This document shows, piece after piece, positions 17,814 through 25,359 of a DNA stretch of 64,000 nt (its first letter is position 1; each line of letters starts with the position of its first letter). Source of the DNA: Falsiroseomonas tokyonensis (lineage in GTDB: Bacteria > Pseudomonadota > Alphaproteobacteria > Acetobacterales > Acetobacteraceae); NCBI RefSeq assembly GCF_019024325.1, contig NZ_JAFNJS010000004.1, positions 62,001 to 126,000 of the forward strand, given 5' to 3'. A program made the position numbers and the translations under genes. The notes below the pieces were generated by a model. It was not told the origin of the DNA. It worked only from the letters and a program-made list of their open reading frames with translations, and searched no databases.

Positions 17814-19436
17814 ATGCCCATCCTGCCCGAGCGGGTGAATCTCGACCATCTGCGGAAACAGGCCAAGGCCCTGCTGCGCGCGCTCCGCGCCGGCGATCCC
17901 GAAGCCATCGCCCGCTTCCAGCGCGCCTTGCCCGCCGCCGCCGGCCTGTCGGCCGAGGCCATCGCCGCCCTCGGCCTGCGGCTGCATGACGCCCAATCCT
18001 GCCTCGCCCGCGACCACGGGTTTTCCAGCTGGGCCGAGCTGAAAAGCTACGCCGAGGCGCAGGGCGAAGCGCGCCAGCGCCAGTGGCTGGAGCGCGTCTA
18101 TGCCGGGGACGTCACCGGCAGCCGCAGCCCGGCGCGGCCGGCGGTGGCCGCGCGCATGCTGGCGGAGATGCCCGATCTGGTCGCGGGCGATCCTTGGCTC
18201 GCCTGCGCCATCGGCGATGCGGCGGCGCTGCGCCGGGCAATCGCGGCGGATCCCGGTTGGGTGAACCGCCCGGGCGGGCCGCTACGCCTGCCGCCGCTGG
18301 TCGCCGTGACCCATTCCAGCCTGCTGCGCCGGCCCGCCTTCGCCGCGGCGCTGCGCAATGCCGCGCGGCTGCTGCTGGCCGCCGGCGCGGACCCGAACCA
18401 GCGCATCGGCAACCGCTCTCCACCCGCCTCCCTCACTGCGCCGGATGAGTCGCAGCCGCTTTCGGCGCTCCATGGCGCGGCGGGGCAGAACCGGGATCCG
18501 GGGATGACGCGGCTGCTGCTGGAAGCGGGCGCCGATCCGGATGACGGCGAATCGCTGTACCATTCCCTCGAAAGCCCGGACTGCACGCGGCTTCTGCTGG
18601 CGCATGGCGCGCGCATCGCCGGCACCAATGCCATCTACCGCGCCCTCGACCTGGACGATCCGCGGCCGCTGGAATTGCTGCTCGCTGCCGGCGGCGATGC
18701 GCGGGAGCCGGCGCCGAACCCGCCACTCTCCGACTACGGCACGCCGCTGCTCTGGGCGATCCGCCGCCGCCGGTCGCCGCGCCATGTCACGGCGCTGCTG
18801 GCAGCCGGCGCCGATCCGCAGGGCCGCACCGCCGCCGGCGTCAGCGCCTACCGCCTGGCGCTGCAATTCGGCCTGCCGGAGGTCGCCGCCCTGCTGGCGC
18901 AGCGCGGCGCGGCGGAGCCGCTGTCGGAGGAGGAGACTTTCCTCGCCGCCTGCGCCGGCGCCGACGCCGGAGCGGCCCGCGCCCTCGCGGCCCGCCGCCC
19001 GGACCTGCCGGCTTCGCTGACCCCGCAGCAGCTGCGCCTGCTGCCGGACCTGGCCGCGGAGGGGGCGGCGGACGCGGTGCGGCTGATTGTGGCGCTGGGC
19101 TGGCCCATCGCCGTGCCGGGCGGGGATTGGCACGCCTCCGCGCTGAACCTCGCCGTGTTCCGCGGCGATGCGGCGCTGGCGCGCTTCCTGCTGGCGCATG
19201 GCGCGCATTGGACGGAGCGGCACGGCCATGGCGACGATGTCCGCGGCACCCTCGCCTGGGCTTCCGTCAATGAGCCCGTCCCCGGCGGCGACTGGATCGG
19301 CTGCGCCGAGGCACTGCGCGACCACGGGCTGCCGCCGGGCCAGCGCGACCCCGCGGCGCCCGGGGTGGTGATCTTCGACGGAAAGCGCCGCCTTTTCGCG
19401 GAGGAAGTGGCGGAGGTGCTGGTGGCGGAGGACTGA
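17814..19436 (+). CDS. Ankyrin-repeat protein
   Basis: A 540-residue soluble protein. An N-terminal helical domain (residues 1-85; LDHLRKQAKALLRALRAGDPEAIARF, HDAQSCLARDHGFSSWAELK) is followed by about ten ankyrin-like units, with repeated LLLAAGADPN/LLEAGADP/LLLAHGA turns. No signal peptide or membrane helix. This domain order recurs in bacterial ankyrin proteins annotated as hypothetical; they mediate protein binding, partner unknown. It ends one base before the convergent hydrolase-like gene. Confidence 0.88.
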   Translation: MPILPERVNLDHLRKQAKALLRALRAGDPEAIARFQRALPAAAGLSAEAIAALGLRLHDAQSCLARDHGFSSWAELKSYAEAQGEARQRQWLERVYAGDVTGSRSPARPAVAARMLAEMPDLVAGDPWLACAIGDAAALRRAIAADPGWVNRPGGPLRLPPLVAVTHSSLLRRPAFAAALRNAARLLLAAGADPNQRIGNRSPPASLTAPDESQPLSALHGAAGQNRDPGMTRLLLEAGADPDDGESLYHSLESPDCTRLLLAHGARIAGTNAIYRALDLDDPRPLELLLAAGGDAREPAPNPPLSDYGTPLLWAIRRRRSPRHVTALLAAGADPQGRTAAGVSAYRLALQFGLPEVAALLAQRGAAEPLSEEETFLAACAGADAGAARALAARRPDLPASLTPQQLRLLPDLAAEGAADAVRLIVALGWPIAVPGGDWHASALNLAVFRGDAALARFLLAHGAHWTERHGHGDDVRGTLAWASVNEPVPGGDWIGCAEALRDHGLPPGQRDPAAPGVVIFDGKRRLFAEEVAEVLVAED

Positions 19437-19437
19437 C

Positions 19438-20235
19438 TCAGCCGGCGAGAAAATCCCGCACCAGCGCCGCCGTTTCATCCGGGTCGGAGGCGGCGACGTG
19501 GTAGCTGTCATTCTCCACCACCACGAGGCGGGAGCCGGCGATGCGCTCCTGCCAGGCGCGCACTTCCTCCACCGAGCCAAGCCCGCTGCCGGTGGTCGTC
19601 ACCACCAGCGTCGGCGCGCGGATGCGGTCCACTTCCGCCGTCACGTCCACGCTCGGCACCATCTGCAGAAAACCCTGCAGGGTGGAGGCGGCGGTGCGGC
19701 CCATCATCTGCGTCCACCAGGCCAGCGCCGCGGGCGACATCCGCGTGCCCATGCGTCCGGCATTGGAGGCCGCGACCCAGGCCGGCACGCCTTCCGCGGC
19801 GATCTGCGCCCGCCAGCCCGGCGTGCGCCCGGCCATATTGGTCAGCGAGGCCGGGCCGCCCAGCACCGCCAGCTTCTCCACCAGCTCCGGATGCCGCGCC
19901 GCGACGGCCAGCGCGATGGTGCCGCCAATCTTGCCGCCCACCAGATGCACGCGCGCCACGCCGAGATGGCCGATCAGCGCCACCACATCCGCCACCAGCT
20001 GGTCAAAGCGCCAGGGATGGTCCTCGGGCATCGGCGTCGATCCGCCATAGCCGCGCAGGTCCAGCCGCACCACGCGCGCCTGCCGCGCCAAGGCGGGGAC
20101 GAAGGCGCGAAACGCCTCGCCGCTTTCGGCCAGGCCGTGCAGCAGCAGCACGGTCGGCGCGGGCACCCAGGGGTCGGTGAAGTCATCGACCGTGTAGTGC
20201 AGGGTCACGCCGGGCGAGACCTCGAAATGGGGCAT
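19438..20235 (-). CDS. Alpha/beta-hydrolase-fold protein with Lys at the nucleophile position
   Basis: A 265-residue protein with the alpha/beta-hydrolase layout: oxyanion HGLAES (about 34-39), DLRGYGGS (near 70), and the conserved late histidine H246 in NDSYHVAAS. The nucleophile elbow, normally GxSxG, reads GGKIGG: Lys102 replaces the catalytic Ser (codon AAG at 19930-19932). The usual acid position (TTTGSGLGS) also lacks Asp. It therefore cannot act as a standard serine hydrolase. It starts 13 bp downstream of the SDR gene, forming a two-gene operon in which both products have altered active sites. Confidence 0.85.
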   Translation of the reverse strand: MPHFEVSPGVTLHYTVDDFTDPWVPAPTVLLLHGLAESGEAFRAFVPALARQARVVRLDLRGYGGSTPMPEDHPWRFDQLVADVVALIGHLGVARVHLVGGKIGGTIALAVAARHPELVEKLAVLGGPASLTNMAGRTPGWRAQIAAEGVPAWVAASNAGRMGTRMSPAALAWWTQMMGRTAASTLQGFLQMVPSVDVTAEVDRIRAPTLVVTTTGSGLGSVEEVRAWQERIAGSRLVVVENDSYHVAASDPDETAALVRDFLAG

Positions 20236-20248
20236 GGTGCGTCGCCTC

Positions 20249-21037
20249 TCAGATGCAGCGGGTGCCGCCGCCGTCGATGTCGATGTTCGTGCCGGTGATG
20301 AAGCCGGCGCGGTCGGAGCAGAGGAAGGCCACCAGGCCGGAAACCTCCTCCGCCGTGCCCAGCCGTCCCAGCGCGACGGAGGCGATGGCCGCCGCATTCT
20401 CCGCCGCCGGGTCCCGCCCGCTGCCGGCGGCGCCCTGCGCCACCAGCGCATCCCAGCGCGGCGTCGCGATGGGTCCCGGATTCACCCCCACCACCAGCAC
20501 ATTGTCCGGCGCGCAATCCTGCGCCAGCGCATGGGTGAAGCTGAGCAGCGAGGCATTCACGCTGGAGCCCACGATATAGGTCGCGCGCGGCTGGTGGCCG
20601 GAGCGGCCGATGATGTTGATCACCCGCCCCCAGCGCCGCGCCCGCATCGCCGGCACCAGCAGCCGGGCGCAGCGCATATAGCCCATCAGCTTCAGCTCGA
20701 TGGATTTGCGCCAGGTGGCGTCGTCGCTTTCGGCGATGCGGCCCATCGGCGTGGCGCCGGCATTGTTCACCAGGATGTCGATGGCGCCGAGCGCGTCCTG
20801 CGCCTGCGCCACCGCTGCCTCCAGCGCCGCGGCATCCACCAGGTCCACCGCGATGGGCAGGGTGCGGCTGCCGGTCTCGGCCTGGATGGCGGCGGCGGCC
20901 TCGGCCAGGCGGTCGGCGCCGCGCGCCAGCATGGCCACCGCCACGCCCTCCGCCGCCAGTTCGCGCGCGATGGCGCGGCCGATGCCCATGGAGGCGCCGG
21001 TGACCAGCGCCGTCCTTCCCCTCAGGCCCAATTCCAT
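20249..21037 (-). CDS. Divergent SDR-fold protein lacking the catalytic lysine
   Basis: A 262-residue SDR-fold protein. NAD(P) loop TGASMGIG (13-20), NNAG (91-94) and PGPI (187-190) are intact. After Tyr154 the expected Lys at position 158 is Ser; the region reads TYIVGSSVNASLLSFT, with Asn161 close to where Lys normally lies. I recall SDR proteins with a YxxG...NAAL-type signature, so this may be a known divergent subgroup. The gene is the first of an operon with the Lys-nucleophile hydrolase-like protein. Substrate unknown. Confidence 0.88.
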   Translation of the reverse strand: MELGLRGRTALVTGASMGIGRAIARELAAEGVAVAMLARGADRLAEAAAAIQAETGSRTLPIAVDLVDAAALEAAVAQAQDALGAIDILVNNAGATPMGRIAESDDATWRKSIELKLMGYMRCARLLVPAMRARRWGRVINIIGRSGHQPRATYIVGSSVNASLLSFTHALAQDCAPDNVLVVGVNPGPIATPRWDALVAQGAAGSGRDPAAENAAAIASVALGRLGTAEEVSGLVAFLCSDRAGFITGTNIDIDGGGTRCI

Positions 21038-21143
21038 CGCATGCCCTTCCCGTTTCCCCGGCGTGTCACTGGCGGGCGGCGCGGAGGGGTGTCAACCGGG
21101 CCCGGCTTGCGGAAGCTGGGGCGGGACCCAAAATCCGCAGAAG

Positions 21144-21914
21144 ATGCCGATCCTGAAGACCGCCCTCCTCCTCTTCGCCCTGTTCTTCCTGCTGCCGCTC
21201 GGCATCTCCGCCGCAATCCACCACTGGAACGGCATCGGCCCAGGCTGGCAGGTGGCGGATCGCAGCAGCGCCGGGCTGCTGCCGCCGGCATCCCAGAAGC
21301 CGGAGGCGGTGGTGCGCATCTTCGCCGCCCCCACGGTGCGCTGGCGCGGCATCTTCGCGGTCCATAGCTGGCTGGTCATCAAGCCGGAGGGCGCGGATGC
21401 CTATACCCGCTACGACTATACCGCCTGGGGCGACCCCATCCGGGTGAACGGCTTCGCGGCTGATGGCCGCTGGTTCGGCCGGGCGCCGCAGTTGGTCTTC
21501 GCGGCGGATGGGCCGGAGGCGGCGGCGATGATCCCGCGCATGCAGGCGGCCATCGCGGATTATGCCTGGCGCAACCGCGGCGACTACCGGGTCTGGCCCG
21601 GCCCCAATTCCAATACCTTCGTCGCCGCGGTGATGGAGGCGGTGCCGGGGCTGCCGGCGGCGCTGCCGCCGAATGCCATCGGCAAGGACTACCCGCATGA
21701 CGGGCGCTGGCTGCGGCTCACCGGGTCCGGCACCGGCATCCGCCTGACGCTCGGCGGCTATGCCGGGCTGACGCTGGGCTGGGTCGAGGGGATCGAGGTG
21801 AATATCCTGGGCGCTGTCGCCGGGCTGGACCTGCGGCGGCCGGCGCTGAAGCTGCCCGGCCTGGGCCGCCTCGGGCTGGACCCGATGCCGGAGGCCGCCG
21901 CCGCCCTGCCCTGA
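21144..21914 (+). CDS. DUF3750 family protein
   Basis: A 256-residue protein with an N-terminal membrane anchor (residues 5-25, TALLLFALFFLLPLGISAA). The conserved core starts at VRIFAAPTVRWRGIFAVHSWLV and contains GPNSNTF and KDYPHDGRW, as in DUF3750. The NSN and HSW/PHD groups suggest a hydrolase-like or NlpC-like fold, but no activity is established. It is divergent from the SDR/hydrolase operon, with no clear promoter seen. Confidence 0.82.
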   Translation: MPILKTALLLFALFFLLPLGISAAIHHWNGIGPGWQVADRSSAGLLPPASQKPEAVVRIFAAPTVRWRGIFAVHSWLVIKPEGADAYTRYDYTAWGDPIRVNGFAADGRWFGRAPQLVFAADGPEAAAMIPRMQAAIADYAWRNRGDYRVWPGPNSNTFVAAVMEAVPGLPAALPPNAIGKDYPHDGRWLRLTGSGTGIRLTLGGYAGLTLGWVEGIEVNILGAVAGLDLRRPALKLPGLGRLGLDPMPEAAAALP

Positions 21915-21955
21915 ACGCGGCGGATCAGCGCCCGCCGGTGAATTTACTCGCGCAT

Positions 21956-21981
21956 TGAACGAACCGCGGCGCCCGGACGTT
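21956..21981 (+). promoter_or_regulatory. Possible EcfG-type (general stress) promoter
   Basis: TGAAC, a 17-bp spacer and CGTT resemble the alphaproteobacterial EcfG consensus GGAAC-N16/17-CGTT with one mismatch. It sits about 90 bp before the Rap1a-like gene. One such match in a GC-rich gap can be chance. Confidence 0.25.
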
Positions 21982-22072
21982 GTCACCGGGATGCTTGCGC
22001 GTCCGGCCGCCCGCCTTCGGGCTGCCGCCGCCGTGGCAGGGGCTTCGACTCCACTTCCGAAGGAAGGAAACG

Positions 22073-22534
22073 ATGATGCGCCTTGTGGCAACAGCGGCAC
22101 TGCTGGGCCTGATGGGGGCCGCAATGGGCTCCGCCCCGGGCCTCGCCCAGGGGTATTCCCAAGGACGGGGCGGCCCGGACCGCGAGCCCAGCGTCACCGA
22201 TCATGTACAGACCGTCTCGGACCTCGCCGCCGTCTGCGACCCCGATGTGCGCGGCATGCGGCGCTTCGAGGCGATCGCCTATTGCCAGGGCTTCCTGACC
22301 GGCGCCGGCCAGTACCATGCGCTGCTCTACCCCGCCGGCGGCCCGGCGCGGCCGCTGTTCTGCGTGCCGACGCCCGGCCCCAGCGTCGCCGAGACGGGCA
22401 TCGGCTTCGCCGCCTGGGCCCGCGGCAATCCGCGCTACGCGAACGAGCCGGCACTGGATGGCTTCCTGCGCTATGCACAGGAACAGTTCCCCTGCCCGCC
22501 GGCCCGGCCGATGCGCAACCGCCCGTCCCGCTGA
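22073..22534 (+). CDS. Rap1a/Tai-like periplasmic protein
   Basis: A 153-residue exported protein: signal peptide to about residue 26 (ending PGLAQ), then a helical domain with VSDLAAVCDP, AIAYCQGFLTGAGQYH, FCVPTPGPS and a final FPCPP. Four cysteines could form two disulfides. This pattern fits the Rap1a/Tai family, named for immunity proteins against type VI amidases in Serratia but widespread in genomes as stand-alone envelope proteins. No type VI or amidase toxin gene is here. Ribosome site AAGGAAGG precedes the first of two ATGs. It leads a cluster with a glycine-zipper lipoprotein and an M23 peptidase. Confidence 0.8.
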   Translation: MMRLVATAALLGLMGAAMGSAPGLAQGYSQGRGGPDREPSVTDHVQTVSDLAAVCDPDVRGMRRFEAIAYCQGFLTGAGQYHALLYPAGGPARPLFCVPTPGPSVAETGIGFAAWARGNPRYANEPALDGFLRYAQEQFPCPPARPMRNRPSR

Positions 22535-22551
22535 GCGAAAGGAAACTCGTC

Positions 22552-22872
22552 ATGCGCGCCCTGCGCCCCCTTCAAAGCCTTAAGCTCGTCCTCCCCCTGA
22601 TCGCCGGCCTCGGCCTGTCCGCCTGCGGCGATCTCAACCAGACCCAGCAGCGGGTCGCCACCGGCGCGCTGGGCGGCGGCGCCGTCGGCGGCGTGCTCGG
22701 CTCCTTCAGCGGCAATGCGGGGCTCGGCGCCCTGCTGGGTGCCGGTGTCGGCGGTGCCGGCGGCTACCTGTATGACCAGTCGCAGCCGCGCTACGACGAC
22801 CGCCGCGGCGACGGCCGCGGCTACCGCGGCGGCTATCGCGACCGCTATCGCGGCGACGGCTACCGCCGCTGA
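22552..22872 (+). CDS. Glycine-zipper lipoprotein
   Basis: A 106-residue outer-membrane lipoprotein candidate. The lipobox is LSAC (Cys25). Next comes ATGALGGGAVGGVLGSFSGN-type glycine-zipper sequence (about residues 36-70), which forms a tight helical membrane or oligomer interface, then a basic, Tyr/Arg/Gly-rich tail (RYDD, RGYRGGYRDRY repeats). It resembles the 17-kDa surface-antigen/SlyB-like group. It starts 17 bp after the Rap1a-like stop, so it is co-transcribed. Confidence 0.82.
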   Translation: MRALRPLQSLKLVLPLIAGLGLSACGDLNQTQQRVATGALGGGAVGGVLGSFSGNAGLGALLGAGVGGAGGYLYDQSQPRYDDRRGDGRGYRGGYRDRYRGDGYRR

Positions 22873-22886
22873 TCCCCTTGCCAGAG

Positions 22887-22917
22887 GGGGCGAGGGGCGG
22901 CAAAGGCCCCTCGCCCC
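22887..22917. terminator. Hairpin after the lipoprotein gene
   Basis: A perfect 12-bp stem GGGGCGAGGGGC / GCCCCTCGCCCC around a 7-nt loop, between the lipoprotein stop and the M23 GTG start. It may attenuate read-through or set separate expression of the peptidase; there is no clear T-tract. Confidence 0.55.
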
Positions 22918-22933
22918 GATCCTGGCAGGTCCT

Positions 22934-23407
22934 GTGCGATATTTCCTGCTTCTCTCGACACTGCTGGTCCCACCCGCCCTGGCGCAGCCCGGGCCGGGCG
23001 AGCTGGCCCTGCCGCTCGGCCAGGCCTGCATCTCCTCCCCCTTTGGCGAAAGGCGTGATGCCGGGCCCCGCGCCTCTCGCCAGCATCGCGGCCTGGACAT
23101 GCCGGCACCGGCCGGCGCCTGGGTGACGGCGGCCGCCGCCGGCCAGGTGGTCGCGGTGCGCCGGCGCGGCGCGGCGGGGCTGGAGGTGGAGATCCGCCAC
23201 GAGGGCGGCTTCGCCACCCGCTACGCCCATCTCGGCAGCGTCGCCCCGGCCATCGCCAGCGGCCGCCGCCGTGTGGCGCGCGGCGAAAGGCTCGGCCGCA
23301 TCGGCCGCAGCGGCATCACCTACGGCACGCATCTGCATTTCGAACTGGTGGTGCGCGGCCAGCCGGTCGATCCCGCGCCCTTCCTGACGATCGCGCCCTG
23401 CGGCTGA
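22934..23407 (+). CDS. M23-family (LytM-like) peptidoglycan endopeptidase
   Basis: A 157-residue exported zinc metallopeptidase. The signal is residues 1-18 (LLLSTLLVPPALAQ). The zinc ligands of the LytM fold are all present: H51 and D55 in HRGLDM, and H135 in GTHLHFE, with H133 and H99 (RYAHLG) as catalytic histidines. It is compact, essentially the catalytic domain alone, so it probably cleaves cross-links in the periplasm or needs a partner for targeting. The GTG start at 22934 is the only start that keeps the signal. Preceded by the Rap1a-like and glycine-zipper genes. Confidence 0.85.
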   Translation: MRYFLLLSTLLVPPALAQPGPGELALPLGQACISSPFGERRDAGPRASRQHRGLDMPAPAGAWVTAAAAGQVVAVRRRGAAGLEVEIRHEGGFATRYAHLGSVAPAIASGRRRVARGERLGRIGRSGITYGTHLHFELVVRGQPVDPAPFLTIAPCG

Positions 23408-23485
23408 ACCGGCGGCGGAACCATCCGGCCCTCGGCGGCGAAGCGCCAATGGCCCGCCTTTGCGGGACAGGACGGGGTGGGCGGC

Positions 23486-24409
23486 ATGGATCTTCGCGAG
23501 ATGGGCTATTTCCTGGCAGCCAGCCAGACCATGCACTTCACCCGCGCCGCCGCGCTCTGCGGCGTCACCCAGCCCACGCTTACGCGCGGCATCCAGAAGC
23601 TGGAGAAGGAGCTCGGCGGCCCGCTTTTCGTGCGGGAAGGCGGGACCACGCATCTGACCGCGCTCGGCCGCATGGTGCTGCCGCGCATCGAGGATATCGT
23701 CGCCCGCAGCCGCTCCGTCCGCAAGCAGGCCTCGCTGCATCTGCGGCTGCAGGGCTCCGACCTGCGCCTCGGCATCATGTGCTCGCTCGGCCCCTCCCGC
23801 TTCGGGCCCTTGCTCGGGCGCTTCCGGGATGCGCAGCCGGGCATCGACCTCAGCCTGACGGATGCGACCCCCGACCGGCTGGCGGAACAGCTGCTGCAGG
23901 GCGACCTGGACGCCGCGCTGATGGTGCAGCCGGAGGCCTATCACGAGCGGCTGCGGGCGGAGCCGCTCTATGCCGAGCGCTTCCTGGTGGCCTGCGCGCC
24001 GGGCCACCCCTTCGCCCAGCGCAAGGCCATCGCCATGCGCGACATGGACGGGCAGACCTACCTGTCCCGCATCAACTGCGAACACCGGGACGTGCTGGGC
24101 AGCCACCTGGCCGCGGTAGGCGCCCGCCTTGTTCATGCCTGCCGCAGCGAGCGGGAGGACTGGATCCAATGCCTGGTCGCCGCCGGCATGGGCGTCTGCT
24201 TCCTGCCGGAATTCAGCGCGGTGCAAGCGGGGCTGGTGCTGCGCCCGGTGGAGGATGCACCGGTGGCGCGCCAGGTGTGTCTGGTGACGGTGTCCGGCCG
24301 CCGCTGGTCCGGCCCGCTGGCGCGATTCGTGGAGGCGCTGCGCCGCACCCGTTTCGCCACGCCCGCGGCGAATGACCAGCTTCATGCGCCGCGCGCATTG
24401 TTCCGATAG
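23486..24409 (+). CDS. LysR-family transcriptional regulator
   Basis: A 307-residue LysR-type regulator: winged helix at residues 1-60 (FLAASQTMHFTRAAALCGVTQPTLTRGIQKLEKELGG), then the periplasmic-binding-protein-like effector domain from about 90. It has RLGIMCSLGP and a late MGVCFLPE, all typical of the CynR/OxyR-like group. Target unknown; neighbouring genes are not divergent enzymes, so it may act at a distance. The start ATG at 23486 is preferred over one three codons earlier because it begins the conserved MDLREMGYFL helix. Confidence 0.92.
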   Translation: MDLREMGYFLAASQTMHFTRAAALCGVTQPTLTRGIQKLEKELGGPLFVREGGTTHLTALGRMVLPRIEDIVARSRSVRKQASLHLRLQGSDLRLGIMCSLGPSRFGPLLGRFRDAQPGIDLSLTDATPDRLAEQLLQGDLDAALMVQPEAYHERLRAEPLYAERFLVACAPGHPFAQRKAIAMRDMDGQTYLSRINCEHRDVLGSHLAAVGARLVHACRSEREDWIQCLVAAGMGVCFLPEFSAVQAGLVLRPVEDAPVARQVCLVTVSGRRWSGPLARFVEALRRTRFATPAANDQLHAPRALFR

Positions 24410-24503
24410 AAGCCGCGCATGAAGGCTGCGCTGGCGCGGCGGCATCCGGAAGTCTTCCGCCAGGCGCCGGCCTTCGCGGCGCCGGGATGAAGGAGAAGCT
24501 CCC

Positions 24504-24839
24504 ATGACGCTGCGCCGCACGATGTTCCTGGCCACCACCCTGTTGCTGGCCGCCCCCGCCGCCATGGCGCAGAGTTATCCGCGGGTCACCGGCTCCGGCG
24601 AGAATATGATGGTGGATTACGGCCCCATGGGCCAGGGGACGCTGGTGGGCGGCGGGCGGGTGATGGTGACGGATCCCACCGGCATGGATGTGCGGGTGGT
24701 GCATCTCGACGCCATCTTCTCCCAGTCCCCGCGCCCGGGCTATGTGCCGCTGACCATCGGATCCGGTGAGTCGCAGGAGACGGTCTATGTCCCCGCCGGC
24801 ATGGTGGACATGATGCGCCGGGCCCGCGGCAGCCGCTGA
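24504..24839 (+). CDS. Small exported hypothetical protein
   Basis: A 111-residue protein with a clear signal peptide (MTLRRTMFLATTLLLAAPAAMAQ, cut after Q23). The mature 88 residues are Gly/Met-rich with no cysteines: NMMVDYGPMGQGTLVGGGRVMV and a C-terminal MVDMMRRARGSR. No family recognised. AAGGAGAAG precedes the ATG. It lies downstream of the LysR gene with a 94-bp gap, same strand. A periplasmic or secreted role is inferred from the signal only. Confidence 0.65.
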   Translation: MTLRRTMFLATTLLLAAPAAMAQSYPRVTGSGENMMVDYGPMGQGTLVGGGRVMVTDPTGMDVRVVHLDAIFSQSPRPGYVPLTIGSGESQETVYVPAGMVDMMRRARGSR

Positions 24840-24862
24840 ATCCCGGCCCCGCCCTGCCCCGT

Positions 24863-24879
24863 CTTCACCGCTGGTGAAG
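24863..24879. terminator. Short hairpin downstream of the exported protein
   Basis: CTTCACC-GCT-GGTGAAG, a 7-bp stem with a 3-nt loop, 24 bp after the stop codon. It is followed by GGCGGG instead of a T-tract, so it is a weak terminator at most. Confidence 0.4.
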
Positions 24880-24980
24880 GCGGGATCGCTATCCTCGCGG
24901 TGTTTTCGGCCGCCGGGCCATACCGCCCGGCGCCGGATTCGCTTAAATGCTGCGGTGCGGCATGAATCGAGGATTGCGCG

Positions 24981-25190
24981 ATGAGCGAGCGGCAGGTCTG
25001 GGTGGTCTGGGGCGGCATCTTCACCGATACCAGCTTCACCGTGCTGGAGCCCGGGACGGAGGAGCTGCACGGCCCCTATCCGGACGAGGCCACCGCCAAT
25101 CGCGCCTGGCAGGACCATATGCGGCGCAAGGTGGATATCGCGACGCACCGGCTTTTCGTGATGCTGGCGAAGCCGCCGACCAAGGCCTGA
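24981..25190 (+). CDS. DUF4170 family protein
   Basis: A 69-residue soluble protein matching DUF4170: VWVVWGGIFTDTSFTVLEPG, HGPYPDEATANRAWQ, then VDIATHRLFV. Function unknown; it is common and highly conserved across alphaproteobacteria. No signal peptide. The final A of its TGA is the first paired base of the 164-nt hairpin that fills the gap to the convergent sterol desaturase gene. Confidence 0.82.
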   Translation: MSERQVWVVWGGIFTDTSFTVLEPGTEELHGPYPDEATANRAWQDHMRRKVDIATHRLFVMLAKPPTKA

Positions 25191-25353
25191 GAGACCGTTT
25201 GAGAATGCCGGCGGCTGAGGGACCGCAGGCGATTTTTCGTTCCTGCAAGACGGGCGGTGCGGCCGATGCTGGTTGCATCGGCAAGCCGCCCAACGCGGCA
25301 GGGGCGGAAAAGCGCCGCGGAACCGACCCGTCCGGCATTCTCAAACGACCTCT
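25190..25353. repeat. 164-nt long imperfect hairpin with terminal inverted repeats
   Basis: The whole gap between two convergent stop codons folds as one rod. Outer arms: CGTTTGAGAATGCCGG at 25196-25211 and its exact complement at 25332-25347, extended by AGAG/CUCU across a 2x2 AC/AC internal loop. Inside, CCGC/GCGG and GGCG/CGCC pairs follow, then 25234-25246 with 25298-25311 (one bulged G, and G-U pairs on the + strand). The tip is GGGCGG/CCGCCC enclosing GCCGATGC-TGGTT-GCATCGGC (25262-25282). GACC flanks both sides in direct orientation. It could be a MITE or repeat element, a structured RNA, or an elaborate terminator. Confidence 0.75.
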
Positions 25354-25359
25354 GGGGCG

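Noticed and set aside
22073-22534. Type VI immunity gene
   Set aside because: The Rap1a family name suggests immunity, but no toxin or T6SS gene is present; many genomes hold stand-alone copies.
25190-25353. 6S RNA or SRP RNA
   Set aside because: Length fits 6S, but there is no large central bubble, and the conserved SRP loop motif GGAAGGAAGCA is absent. It remains unassigned.
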